Shown piece by piece: positions 25,443-33,708 of a stretch of 64,000 bases of DNA; position 1 is the stretch's first letter, and the number at the start of each line of letters is the position of its first letter. Both the position numbers and the translations under genes were made by a program. The notes below the pieces were generated by a model. The model worked only from the letters and a program-made list of their open reading frames with translations. It was not told the DNA's origin and did no database searches. The DNA comes from Chitinophaga pinensis (GTDB lineage Bacteria > Bacteroidota > Bacteroidia > UKL13-3). Location of the stretch: positions 93,855-157,854 of the forward strand of contig CAMDHZ010000007.1 of assembly GCA_945898275.1 (NCBI GenBank), read 5' to 3'.

Positions 25443-26399
25443 GGTTCGAATATTTCTTCCGGTTTTTAATTTTGTGGTCGTTTTTATTCCATTGAGCTTA
25501 CTCAACTTTTTTGCACTTAAGCCGTAGCGTTTGGCAATTTTAACAATGGTATCGCCTTTTCTAGCCTTAACATATTTAGGAACTTTCTTAGCCTTTTGCG
25601 CCTTTAATTTAGCCGACTGTACTTCATACAAATGTTTAAAACATCCTTTATCAACCTGAAAAGTATCTGCTAAGAGAGAGCCGCTTGGAAAATGTATGAT
25701 GGTTGCTGGGTCTATTTTTTCACCTTGAAACCTAACCTCAAAATGCAAATGTGGCCCCGTTGACCTTCCAGTTGAACCTGCTAAACCAATGATGTTTCCT
25801 CCTTTAACTGGTTGACCGGGATAACAAAGCAATTGTGAGAAGTGGGCATAAAGTGTCTCTAAACCATTATTGTGCCTAATGAGCACAACATAACCATAAT
25901 CTGCACTGCGCTTAGCAATGCGCACCACTCCTTCAAAAGCAGCATACACAGGGTCGCCAACCTCCATACGAATGTCGGTACCAAAATGAAATTTTTGCCT
26001 CCTACCCCAGCGTCTAAAACCAAAATTAGAAGTTACATCACCAATTGCGGGTGGATGGAAAGAGCAATCTTCATAACCAGAAAGCACCAAGTTAATGGTG
26101 TCTTCCATAGTTTTTAAATCAACCTTATAAGGATTTATAGTAATGGTATCCCAACCCAAATAAAAACCTCTGGCTGGGGCAAACGTGGTGTCAAACCTAA
26201 AGTTTCGAGGCCTTATAAAATCCCAATAATGGTCGTTTTCAGAATAGACAATGCTGTCATATTCGTTAGACTCTTCTTCACCTTCTTCTTCTTCAAGGCC
26301 ATCTTCAAAAAATTCAGTTGAATCTGGACCAATTACTACTTGCCCATTTGCCTGATGAAAACCAACCCATAAAAAAAAACCTATAATTAATTTCTTCAA
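25437..26399 (-). CDS. M23 family metallopeptidase with C-terminal LysM domain
   Basis: 320 residues with a signal peptide (IIGFFLWVGFHQANG) and an acidic stretch (EDGLEEEEGEEESNEYD) near residues 30-47. The LytM/M23 peptidase unit has its zinc ligands in KFHFGTDIRM (HxxxD) and in GRSTGPHLHFEVRF (HxH), so it looks catalytically competent. One LysM repeat (VKARKGDTIVKIAKRYGLS ... LNGI) ends the protein. It probably cleaves peptidoglycan cross-links during growth or division. It is followed upstream on the same strand by ribF with a 17-base gap, so the two may share a transcript. Confidence 0.92.
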   Translation of the reverse strand: MKKLIIGFFLWVGFHQANGQVVIGPDSTEFFEDGLEEEEGEEESNEYDSIVYSENDHYWDFIRPRNFRFDTTFAPARGFYLGWDTITINPYKVDLKTMEDTINLVLSGYEDCSFHPPAIGDVTSNFGFRRWGRRQKFHFGTDIRMEVGDPVYAAFEGVVRIAKRSADYGYVVLIRHNNGLETLYAHFSQLLCYPGQPVKGGNIIGLAGSTGRSTGPHLHFEVRFQGEKIDPATIIHFPSGSLLADTFQVDKGCFKHLYEVQSAKLKAQKAKKVPKYVKARKGDTIVKIAKRYGLSAKKLSKLNGIKTTTKLKTGRNIRTR

Positions 26400-26416
26400 A
26401 ATACTTTTTCGTTTGT

Positions 26417-27352
26417 TTAAGTGCTTTTCGAAAGTGCACTTAGTGCTTGCAATTTATCATAATGTAATTGAGTTTTTAGTTCCTCTATGCCAGAAAAGTT
26501 CTGTTCTTCCCTTAGCTTTTCCACAAATGCTACCCGTATGTTTTGATAGTAAATGTCTTCATTGAAATCAAATATGTTGATTTCTATACTTCTTCCTTTT
26601 CCTGGGATGGTTGGATTAAGTCCAATATTTAACATTCCGCCATAGATTTTACCATCAACTTCTGCTTTTGCGGCATATACTCCGTCTGCTGGCAATAACT
26701 TTAAAGAATTTACGGGTTCAAGATTAGCAGTAGGATATCCTATGGTTCTACCCAACTTTCTACCATCAACAACCCTACCTTCGAAACTGTAGGCCTTACT
26801 TAAATAACGCGATGCCAATTGAACATCTCCAATTTTAATTGCCTCTCTTATTTTTGTAGAACTCACTGCTACATGATCAACATCCTGTTCTGGAATTTCG
26901 AATACCTCAAAACCATAAGCAGGACCATATAGCTTTAAGTGTTCAAAACTACCTTCTCGATTCTTTCCAAATCTATGATTATAACCAATCACCAAGCATT
27001 TGGTTCCAATTTTATCAACAATAATATCTCTGATAAATTCTAAAGAACTTAACCTTGAAAAGTCTTTTGTAAATGGCAAAATCAACAAATGATCGATTCC
27101 TTGGTCTTTAAGAAGTTCTATTTTTTCATCTAAAGTTGACAGTAATTGTAAACCATGATCCTCCGGAAATAAAACCATTCGAGGATGCGGCTCATAAGTT
27201 ATCACAACTGTTTCACCTTGCTTTTCTTTGGCAAGATTCTTTAAATAATTTAAAATTACTTGATGAGCAACATGCACTCCATCAAAAGTGCCCTGCGTTA
27301 CAATCGCACAGGATAGTTTTTTAAAATCAGCTAAGCTACGGTAAACCTTCAT
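26417..27352 (-). CDS. ribF: Bifunctional riboflavin kinase / FAD synthetase
   Basis: 311 residues. The N-terminal FAD-synthetase half has VTQGTFDGVHVAHQVIL (the nucleotidyltransferase GxFDGxHxGH motif, with Ala in place of the last Gly) and LVIGYNHRFGKNREGSF. The C-terminal riboflavin-kinase half has EGRVVDGRKLGRTIGYPTANL with the conserved G-R-x-x-G-x-P-T-A-N. It converts riboflavin to FMN and then FAD. The length is standard. It sits just upstream of the M23 peptidase gene. Confidence 0.95.
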   Translation of the reverse strand: MKVYRSLADFKKLSCAIVTQGTFDGVHVAHQVILNYLKNLAKEKQGETVVITYEPHPRMVLFPEDHGLQLLSTLDEKIELLKDQGIDHLLILPFTKDFSRLSSLEFIRDIIVDKIGTKCLVIGYNHRFGKNREGSFEHLKLYGPAYGFEVFEIPEQDVDHVAVSSTKIREAIKIGDVQLASRYLSKAYSFEGRVVDGRKLGRTIGYPTANLEPVNSLKLLPADGVYAAKAEVDGKIYGGMLNIGLNPTIPGKGRSIEINIFDFNEDIYYQNIRVAFVEKLREEQNFSGIEELKTQLHYDKLQALSALSKST

Positions 27353-27400
27353 CTATGGTTCGAAATTAACAAAAGCTTGAACCTAAAAAAATAAGGGATA

Positions 27401-27437
27401 AAAAAAGGGCCTTCTGGTTTCCCAAGAAGACCCTTTT
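27401..27437 (-). terminator. Intrinsic terminator of hsp20
   Basis: A stem of about 13 pairs with one mismatch (AAAAGGGYCTTCT and its complement) and, read on the minus strand, a run of T after the stem. It lies about 30 bases beyond the hsp20 stop. Confidence 0.85.
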
Positions 27438-27468
27438 AACCTATGAAAACTCAAGCTACCCTGCTTGT

Positions 27469-27918
27469 TTAATTAATAACGACATTGGTTTTGTTTTGTT
27501 TTACTTCCGCTTTCGGAATCTCCACCAATAAAATACCGTCAGTATATGAAGCTGCTATTTTTGAGGCATCTACATTTTCTGGAAGCGTAAAACTTCTAGA
27601 AAATTTACCATAAAAATTTTCAACCATATGGAATTTGTCCTCCTTGTTTTCATTTTTCATCTTGCGCTCACCACTAATAGAAAGCACAGACTTTTCAATC
27701 TCAATTGCAATTTCTTCTTTCTTAATTCCTGGTAAGGCAACATGAACCTCAAATGATTTTTCAGTTTCTTTTACATCCGTTCTTGGTGTAAAGAATACAT
27801 TGCGTTCAAACTTTCCTAAATTTTCATTGAATAAAGAATCAAAAATTGAGTTTGCTTCTTTTGGCCAAAATCCTTCCTTGAAGAATTCACGGGCTGGGTT
27901 AAATTTTACGAGGGTCAT
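27469..27918 (-). CDS. Hsp20/alpha-crystallin small heat-shock protein
   Basis: 149 residues from the ATG at 27918 (MTLVKFNPAREF), the start common to Bacteroidota Hsp20 proteins; the ORF-track extension to 28020 is unlike the family. The alpha-crystallin domain runs from about residue 40 (FTPRTDVKETEKSFEVHVALPGIKKEEI) and contains LSISGERK and the C-terminal ASYTDGILLVEIPK with its GxLxVxxPK signature. It is an ATP-independent holdase in the cytoplasm. It stands alone, with its own terminator; its upstream region contains a copy of the iterated GGTTCAAACC motif about 90 bases before the start. Confidence 0.94.
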   Translation of the reverse strand: MTLVKFNPAREFFKEGFWPKEANSIFDSLFNENLGKFERNVFFTPRTDVKETEKSFEVHVALPGIKKEEIAIEIEKSVLSISGERKMKNENKEDKFHMVENFYGKFSRSFTLPENVDASKIAASYTDGILLVEIPKAEVKQNKTNVVIN

Positions 27919-28004
27919 TGTTTTAAATTTGATTTCTCTCTTTCGAACAATGCTTGTACCACTTGAAAAAACAAGACAATATGACTTAAAACCAGCTAAA
28001 TCTA

Positions 28005-28014
28005 GGTTCAAACC
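28005..28014 (-). repeat. GGTTTGAACC iterated motif, intergenic copy 4
   Basis: An exact copy (GGTTCAAACC on plus) upstream of hsp20 and downstream of the TPR-CsgG gene, flanked by TTGTTT on its own strand. Confidence 0.75.
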
Positions 28015-28023
28015 AAACAAATA

Positions 28024-28040
28024 AAAGACATTTTGTCTTT
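28024..28040 (-). terminator. Possible terminator of the TPR-CsgG lipoprotein gene
   Basis: The seven-base arms AAAGACA/TGTCTTT enclose a three-base loop, followed on the minus strand by the T-rich TATTTGTTTGG. It begins 11 bases after the gene's stop. Confidence 0.45.
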
Positions 28041-28050
28041 AAACTGCTGA

Positions 28051-29418
28051 TTATTTGTCTATATATAAGATTATATCTGCATTAAGCTTTTCTGCAATGG
28101 ACCGACAAATCTCATGAGTCATTTCTTCTTTACTTGTGATAAATCGCTTAACCTGATTAAACTGCTCTCTAAACTCGGTTGGTTTTGGAGGCAATTGGTT
28201 GTTCTTAGGAAGTTCAGGATAAAGTGCATTTACATTTCCATTGTACTTTGAATTATGAAATTCATCAATTCTTTCCTCACTAATAACTTCACTGGCTACC
28301 ACTTGGCCTGTTTGTGTGGAAACCAATTGATAAAAAACCCTGTAGTATAATTTTCGTTTCTGGAAAGTATCGGCATATTTTACCTTTTTGAACCTAGTAA
28401 CAGATTGCGGAAAACTTGACGTTGGCAAAGTAATCGTTTCGGTAAAGGCTTCAAATGCCACAATTGAATCGGTAATAGGACCTATATCTTCATAAACCAA
28501 ATCTGAAATGGCTGTCATTAATACATATTTAAGTCCGATTAAAAGACCAGCTTTTGCAGCACTTTCTGGGTCAACTAAGCCGCTCATACCTAATTGTTGT
28601 TCGCGCAACATGGCCTCTAATGCACTGCGGTCAATAACCTTTAAAAATGGATTCTTATTTTTAACCAAGGTTGCAATCAACTGCTGGTAAAGTTTTTGGT
28701 CGAACCCAATGCTTTGCGTTTGATTTTGAACTGGCAAAACGCCCAAACCAACAGCACCCTTGCGCAAGGTTTCTTCCTTCAAAAATTTTGTATTCTTGTA
28801 GTTTATATCTACTGCTAAAACTTTGTCAAAATCACCTAAAGCTTCTTTATAATTTTCGGCGGTCAAATACTTTGTTCCTCTTTGGTATAATGGCTCTGCA
28901 ATGCTTTTTATACGCAATACTGTTACGTCCTTATAAGTTGAATCTGCGTTTGCTATTTTATTAAAAATCAGTTCTGCCTTTTCGTATTTGTTTTCCTTCA
29001 TTAAGAGAAGGCCTTCCTCATATTTTTTTGTGATATATGCATTTTTAATTTCTTCATAAACATCATCGTATAAATTGGTCCACTCGAGTGTTACACCAAC
29101 TTTTTGACATCTATTAAAATACTTCTTACAAGCTAAATATTGGTTAACAGATTCTTCCTCCGCATTGGCAACAACGTATTTTCCAAATTCACCAAATTTA
29201 CGTTGCAAAACAATATCGCCATGTTCTTTCAAACCTTTCAAGGCTGTTGGATCTGACGGCTTCACCAATAAAGCATTGTAGTATAAATTTGCAGCAGCAG
29301 CATGGTCGCCTGCCAATGCAGCAGCATTTGCGTCCTTTATAAATTTTTTGGAAGGGTTGCAGGAAGCAATAATTATGAATACACAGGCTAAACCAATTAT
29401 TAAATTACTTCTCTTCAT
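28051..29418 (-). CDS. Lipoprotein with TPR-like repeats and a CsgG-like domain
   Basis: 455 residues. The lipobox IIASCNPSKK places a lipidated Cys at residue 20. Residues ~25-225 contain tetratricopeptide-like helices (AAANLYYNALLVKPSDPTAL, KYEKAELIFNKIANADSTYK, YKEALGDFDKVLAVDINYK). From about residue 225, GLGVLPVQNQTQSIGFDQKL, VIDRSALEAMLREQQLGMSG and KAGLLIGLKYVLMTAISD resemble the CsgG/curli-secretion fold, including the typical REQQLGxSGLVD. Such lipoproteins are probably periplasmic or outer-membrane assembly factors. No curli structural genes are nearby, so its partner is unknown. It starts one base before the argS stop on the same strand, so argS is just upstream. Confidence 0.8.
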   Translation of the reverse strand: MKRSNLIIGLACVFIIIASCNPSKKFIKDANAAALAGDHAAAANLYYNALLVKPSDPTALKGLKEHGDIVLQRKFGEFGKYVVANAEEESVNQYLACKKYFNRCQKVGVTLEWTNLYDDVYEEIKNAYITKKYEEGLLLMKENKYEKAELIFNKIANADSTYKDVTVLRIKSIAEPLYQRGTKYLTAENYKEALGDFDKVLAVDINYKNTKFLKEETLRKGAVGLGVLPVQNQTQSIGFDQKLYQQLIATLVKNKNPFLKVIDRSALEAMLREQQLGMSGLVDPESAAKAGLLIGLKYVLMTAISDLVYEDIGPITDSIVAFEAFTETITLPTSSFPQSVTRFKKVKYADTFQKRKLYYRVFYQLVSTQTGQVVASEVISEERIDEFHNSKYNGNVNALYPELPKNNQLPPKPTEFREQFNQVKRFITSKEEMTHEICRSIAEKLNADIILYIDK

Positions 29419-29419
29419 G

Positions 29420-31201
29420 TTACATTTTTTCTGGAACCGAAATTCCTAATAGGCCAAAACCAGATTGTATTACTTGAGCCGTAAGTTTGCAAGTTAAAAT
29501 TCTTAAGGCTCGTTGGTCTAAGTTACTTTCGTTGAGCACTTGATGGTCGTGATAAAAACTGCTATATGCTTTTGCTAAGTCAAAAACATAATTGCAAATT
29601 ACACCAGGACTTAAATCCCTTCCAGCTTCTTTAATTACCAATAGATATTGATACAATTTAACAAGCAAGTTTTTTTCAATTTTACTCAATTGAACCTTAG
29701 AACTATCAAAAGACAAAGCATTAATCTCACCAGCATTTCTTAGGATAGATTTAATTCGAGCATGAGTATATTGAATAAAAGGCCCGGTATTTCCTTGAAA
29801 ATCTATAGACTCGGCAGGGTTAAACATCATTTTTTTCTTTGGATCAACCTTTAACAGAAAATATTTTAAAGCTCCCATGCCAATGGTATGATAAAGGCTC
29901 TGCAATTCTGAATCTGATTCGCCTTCCATTTTTCCTAAGGCTTTGGTAGTTTCTGCTGCGGTTTCCTCCATGGTTGCAATTAGGTCATCTGCATCTACCA
30001 CCGTACCTTCCCTACTTTTCATTTTGCCTTCTGGCAATTCAACCATACCATAACTTAAATGAAAGATTCCATCGGCATATGGCTTATCAAGTTTTTGTGC
30101 AATTTTCTGCAACACTTTAAAATGATAATCTTGCTCGTTCCCTACCACATAAATTGAACGATTGCAATTGAAATCATTATACTTTAATTCGGCAGTACCT
30201 AAATCTTGGGTAATGTAAACAGAGGTGCCATCGCCACGTAAAACTAGCTTTTGGTCTAATCCGTCTTCACTCAAATCAATCCAAACTGATTGATTTTCTT
30301 TTTTATAAAAAACATTTTTCTCTAAACCTTCCTGAACAATTTCCTTGCCTAACAAATAAGTATTTGACTCATAATAATATTTATCAAATTGAACCCCAAG
30401 TTTTTGATAGGTTTTTTCAAAACCGGCGTAAACCCAATTGTTCATCATTTCCCAAACCGCAATGGTTTCAGGGTCGTTTTGTTCCCATTTAAGCAACAAT
30501 TCTTGCGCTGCCAAAATGATAGGCGCATTTTTCTTGGCATCTTCTTCAGTAAGTCCAGTAGCAATTAAATCTTCGATTTCCTTTTTATAGTGCTTATCAA
30601 AAACAACATAATATTTTCCTACTAAATGATCTCCTTTTATTCCTGCAGAATTAGGTGTTTCACCATTTCCATAGCGCATCCAAGCAAGCATGCTTTTGCA
30701 GATATGAATTCCCCTATCGTTTACCAAATTACAAGTAAAAACTTTATGACCATTTGCTTTTAGTATTTGGGCTACAGAAAACCCCAAAAGGTTATTTCTA
30801 ATATGCCCTAGGTGCAAAGGTTTATTGGTGTTTGGCGATGAATATTCAACTAAAACTGACTCTTTAGTATTTGGTTCAGCCAACCCAAAACTTTGATTGC
30901 TTGCTTCTTTTGCAATAAAACCTAACCAAAATTGTTCCTTAACAATTAGGTTCAAAAATCCCTTTATAACATTAAAAGAGGCAAATAATTCGGTTTGAAC
31001 CAAGAGTTCATTTCCAATATCGTTGGCTGTTTGTTCTGGATTTTTTCTTGAGATCTTGAGGTAAGGGAATACTACAAAAGTAAAATCACCTTCAAAGTCA
31101 TCAGAGGTTTGTTCTATAGAAATATCCTGAGCACTTAGGTTTGTGCCATATAACTTTTGTAAGGATAAGGAAAGTTGTTCTTTGATTAAATCTTGTACCA
31201 T
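29420..31201 (-). CDS. argS: Arginyl-tRNA synthetase
   Basis: 593 residues, the normal size for bacterial ArgRS. It contains the N-terminal additional domain, the HIGH signature as PNTNKPLHLGHIRNNLLG, the TCNLVNDRGIHICKSMLAW region, and MKSREGTVVDADDL in the place of KMSKS, as usual for ArgRS. The C-terminal anticodon-binding helical domain ends with LDQRALRILTCKLTAQVIQ. It charges tRNA-Arg in the cytoplasm. It is followed two bases later by the TPR-CsgG lipoprotein gene. Confidence 0.97.
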   Translation of the reverse strand: MVQDLIKEQLSLSLQKLYGTNLSAQDISIEQTSDDFEGDFTFVVFPYLKISRKNPEQTANDIGNELLVQTELFASFNVIKGFLNLIVKEQFWLGFIAKEASNQSFGLAEPNTKESVLVEYSSPNTNKPLHLGHIRNNLLGFSVAQILKANGHKVFTCNLVNDRGIHICKSMLAWMRYGNGETPNSAGIKGDHLVGKYYVVFDKHYKKEIEDLIATGLTEEDAKKNAPIILAAQELLLKWEQNDPETIAVWEMMNNWVYAGFEKTYQKLGVQFDKYYYESNTYLLGKEIVQEGLEKNVFYKKENQSVWIDLSEDGLDQKLVLRGDGTSVYITQDLGTAELKYNDFNCNRSIYVVGNEQDYHFKVLQKIAQKLDKPYADGIFHLSYGMVELPEGKMKSREGTVVDADDLIATMEETAAETTKALGKMEGESDSELQSLYHTIGMGALKYFLLKVDPKKKMMFNPAESIDFQGNTGPFIQYTHARIKSILRNAGEINALSFDSSKVQLSKIEKNLLVKLYQYLLVIKEAGRDLSPGVICNYVFDLAKAYSSFYHDHQVLNESNLDQRALRILTCKLTAQVIQSGFGLLGISVPEKM

Positions 31202-31237
31202 TGTTGCAAAAAAGAACTGCGAATATAACCAAAGAAA

Positions 31238-31275
31238 ATAAAAGAGGCCGACACTTAATGGTGCCGGCCTCTTTT
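31238..31275 (-). terminator. Intrinsic terminator of the sigma-factor operon
   Basis: A long stem (AAAAGAGGCCG.CAC with its complement, one mismatch) and a six-base loop. Read on the minus strand it ends in TTTTATTTTC. It sits right after the anti-sigma-like gene and before argS. Confidence 0.85.
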
Positions 31276-31277
31276 AT

Positions 31278-31520
31278 CTAAACCTTTTCAGTTGACGTTT
31301 CCGATACAGTTTTGGAATATTCCATCACCAAATCTATACTGGTTTTGGAAGGTTCCTCTTCTAATTGTGCAATTAAACCAATAGCAGATTTAAGGTTATT
31401 GAGTTTAGTTTGCAAGTCTGTGTTTACTGCTAATTCCCTTTCAATGGCCTGTGAATCTTCTTGAGATAATTCACCATAAAAATACAATAGCAATTCGTTT
31501 TCTGTGTAAATTTGAAGCAT
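31278..31520 (-). CDS. Small anti-sigma-like protein without zinc ligands
   Basis: About 80 residues from the ATG at 31520 (MLQIYTENELLLYFYGEL); the ORF track allows a start at 31541. The pattern ENELLLYFYGELSQEDSQAIERELAVNTDLQTKLNNLK mimics the N-terminal helix bundle of ZAS-type anti-sigma factors but has no His or Cys in the zinc positions. Small proteins of this kind follow ECF sigma genes in many Bacteroidota. It is third in the operon that starts with the sigma factor and is closed by a strong terminator. Binding to the sigma factor is inference. Confidence 0.65.
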   Translation of the reverse strand: MLQIYTENELLLYFYGELSQEDSQAIERELAVNTDLQTKLNNLKSAIGLIAQLEEEPSKTSIDLVMEYSKTVSETSTEKV

Positions 31521-31596
31521 AAGCATGTGTTTAATGAACAACTAAAAAACGCATGATTAGCCTCAAATATTTTATACGAAAGCAAAACCCAAGACT

Positions 31597-32175
31597 TTAT
31601 TCTTCAAAAGACAAGTTAGTTGGCTGATCCTTAGGGGCATTTTCTTTTGCGTACGGAATAGTTGGTTTAACATCTTTCCCTACCACCTCAAAAGTAAGTT
31701 CATCAAACCAAAGCTGACCACCTCCGCTTAGCAAAGCGCCGTAGGCAATATTGGAGGCTTGTTTAGGAACATCCACAATGATTTCGCATTTTACCCAATC
31801 AGTGTTTCCTTTAATTTTTCTATTTGCCATATTATCAAAAACATAAGGAGCACCTTGTACTTCACTATCAATTCTTAGCCAAAATCCACCCCAACCATTT
31901 ACCTCAGAAGTTTTTATGAAGCCAGACATTTTCAATCTTTTACCTGCAAAATTCCCTGGCTTTAGGTTTTGAACCAATGTTCCAAACCCCTTCACTTTAC
32001 CAGATTCTGAGCGAATGGTTGCGGCATTGCTGCCTTCAATTCCTGCTCCTTTGTCAATCCCAATTTCATAACGATCAGGATTGCTGCCTGCTTTATACCA
32101 ACCTTTAGGTACATCGAAGGCGTACATTGCTACCAGAACCACCAATAGCAATGCTTTTACTGCATGTGATTTCAT
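31597..32175 (-). CDS. Secreted beta-sandwich (carbohydrate-binding-module-like) protein
   Basis: 192 residues with a signal peptide (AVKALLLVVLVAMYAFD). The body (GTLVQNLKPGNFAGKRLKMS, GWGGFWLRIDSEVQGAPYVFD, GNTDWVKCEIIVDVPKQASN, GGGQLWFDELTFEVV) follows the galactose-binding/CBM jelly-roll pattern seen in CBM4_9-like proteins. There is no catalytic unit and no T9SS sorting domain. It lies 52 bases downstream of the ECF sigma gene and upstream of the anti-sigma-like gene, so it may be an envelope sensor or target in that circuit; this is inference. Confidence 0.6.
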   Translation of the reverse strand: MKSHAVKALLLVVLVAMYAFDVPKGWYKAGSNPDRYEIGIDKGAGIEGSNAATIRSESGKVKGFGTLVQNLKPGNFAGKRLKMSGFIKTSEVNGWGGFWLRIDSEVQGAPYVFDNMANRKIKGNTDWVKCEIIVDVPKQASNIAYGALLSGGGQLWFDELTFEVVGKDVKPTIPYAKENAPKDQPTNLSFEE

Positions 32176-32216
32176 AAATTATATAGATTAAGGGTTAAAA
32201 AATAGGTAGCTATTTT

Positions 32217-32226
32217 GGTTCAAACC
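32217..32226 (-). repeat. GGTTTGAACC iterated motif, intergenic copy 5
   Basis: An exact copy (GGTTCAAACC on plus) squeezed between the sigma-factor stop and the secreted-protein start inside the operon. It begins one base from the stop codon of the sigma gene. Confidence 0.75.
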
Positions 32227-32227
32227 A

Positions 32228-32806
32228 TTACAGTTGAACCCCTTTGGCCACCATTAATTTTCTCAAATTGTTGAGGGCATAGCGCATACGCCCTAGTGCT
32301 GTGTTGATGCTTACACCTGTTTTGTCGGCAATTTCTTTGAAGCTTAAATCACCCCAATGACGTAAGATTAATACTTCACGCTGTTCTTCAGGCAAAAGGT
32401 GAATTAAGTCTTTTATTTGCCTTTCGGTTTGGAGTTGCATGATTTTGTCTTCCTTGCTTTCCTCAGCAATTACTAGGTAACTAAAGATATCGTTGCCTTC
32501 ACTATCGGTAATGGTTACATCACGCTTCATCTTGCGCACATAATCGATGGTCAGGTTTCTGGCCACCCTAACGGCCCAACCGCTGAATTTCCCTTCTTCA
32601 TTATAATTACCAGATCGAAGGGTATGAATAATCTTAATAAATGCTTCCTGAAAAATGTCTTCCGCCAAAGGGCGATTACGCACAATTAAATTGATGGCAG
32701 AAAAAATTGAACGCTTGTGGCGGCGAATTAATTCTTCGAGAGCTGCTTGAGTGCCTGATTGGTATAATTTCACCAACTCATGGTCACTAATTTTCTGAAT
32801 AGACAT
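32228..32806 (-). CDS. ECF-type RNA polymerase sigma factor
   Basis: 192 residues with the sigma-70 region 2 (LIRRHKRSIFSAINLIVRNRPLAEDIFQEAFIKIIH, then GKFSGWAVRVARNLTIDYVRK) and region 4 (LLPEEQREVLILRHWGDLSFKEIADKTGVSINTALGRMRYALNNLRK). It lacks regions 1 and 3, which defines an ECF factor. It should direct RNA polymerase to a small envelope-stress or surface-function regulon. It heads a three-gene minus-strand operon with a secreted beta-sandwich protein and a small anti-sigma-like protein. About 150 bases lie upstream before the next gene; no clear autoregulatory promoter could be identified there. Confidence 0.95.
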   Translation of the reverse strand: MSIQKISDHELVKLYQSGTQAALEELIRRHKRSIFSAINLIVRNRPLAEDIFQEAFIKIIHTLRSGNYNEEGKFSGWAVRVARNLTIDYVRKMKRDVTITDSEGNDIFSYLVIAEESKEDKIMQLQTERQIKDLIHLLPEEQREVLILRHWGDLSFKEIADKTGVSINTALGRMRYALNNLRKLMVAKGVQL

Positions 32807-32954
32807 GGCTTTAAAAATTAAAGGTTAAACCAAGAGAAAAACTAGTGTAGAGTTGTTATGCTATAAGCGAATATTATTAGTTGGTGAATTATGTTGTTGT
32901 TATCTGAAAACGAATTTAGAAAAGTATTTGAATAAAACAAGCATTAGTCAAAAT

Positions 32955-33704
32955 TTATTTTTTTCCAAGATTGAACCGAAGCCCTAAATGCCACTGTATG
33001 GTTTGAAATGGAATGACCTCATCATTTTCAGATAAGTCTATTCTATTACCATTGCCATCTGTAAAAACGATTCTCCCATAGTTTGGATTCGCATAAAGTA
33101 GATCCATCCCAGTGCTAATGGCAATATGATTGGTTAACGCTACATTCATTCCTAACCCTGCGTTAAATAACAAGCCGCTACTAGTTGACTTTTCGGTTAA
33201 CACAAACAAGGCTGAATCTAAATAACGCATTTGGGAGAACGATCTAAAAAGCCCGAATCCCACGCCTGCCTTGGCATATAAGTCGTAACCATTTTTGAAC
33301 CAATTGGCCTTTAATCCAGGTAAAAAGACAAATTGACTCCAAGGTGAAGTAATGAATGCATCTTTAGTACGAGGGGCATTTATTAACAAAAAACTTTTTA
33401 TCACCTCCCCTTCTACCGCATTTTGATTGTAAGAAAATTGAAAATACGTATTTAGTATCCTTACTTTTCTTTGATCTTCAAGCATAAACCCTACATGGTA
33501 ACCAGTTTTAGCAAACCCAGATTCCTTGAGGGTTATATTATTACTTCCATAAAAACCAAATGGAACGCTTGGACCACCATAAAAACTAAGACTTTGGCCT
33601 TGTAAACAATAGAAATGAGAGAAAAATAAAAGGAATAATAAGAATGAAAAACTTCTTTTGAATACAGATGGTTTATTTTGCAACACAATTCTTATAGGAT
33701 TCAT
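32955..33704 (-). CDS. Outer-membrane beta-barrel-like protein
   Basis: About 249 residues from the ATG at 33704; the ORF-track extension to 33845 is antisense to the start of uvrA and is rejected. A signal peptide (FSFLLFLLFFSHFYCLQGQ) is followed by alternating hydrophobic strands with Gly and aromatic residues (SLSFYGGPSVPFGFYG, YDLYAKAGVGFGLFRSF, LLFNAGLGMNVALTNHIAIS) and ends in WHLGLRFNLGKK, a usual C-terminal strand for this barrel class. The function is unknown. Its start lies four bases from the divergent uvrA start, so its promoter must lie within uvrA coding sequence unless a later codon (for example TTG at the LQNKPS position) is used. Confidence 0.72.
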   Translation of the reverse strand: MNPIRIVLQNKPSVFKRSFSFLLFLLFFSHFYCLQGQSLSFYGGPSVPFGFYGSNNITLKESGFAKTGYHVGFMLEDQRKVRILNTYFQFSYNQNAVEGEVIKSFLLINAPRTKDAFITSPWSQFVFLPGLKANWFKNGYDLYAKAGVGFGLFRSFSQMRYLDSALFVLTEKSTSSGLLFNAGLGMNVALTNHIAISTGMDLLYANPNYGRIVFTDGNGNRIDLSENDEVIPFQTIQWHLGLRFNLGKK

Positions 33705-33708
33705 ATAC

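Noticed and set aside
27919-28020. N-terminal extension of Hsp20
   Set aside because: The normal MTLVKF start is at 27918; the upstream codons are not Hsp20-like and include the intergenic motif.
33658-33708. N-terminal extension of uvrA
   Set aside because: The residues MNTDGLFCNTILIGFIY have no counterpart in UvrA; the conserved start is at MQDNKIFIKGAR.
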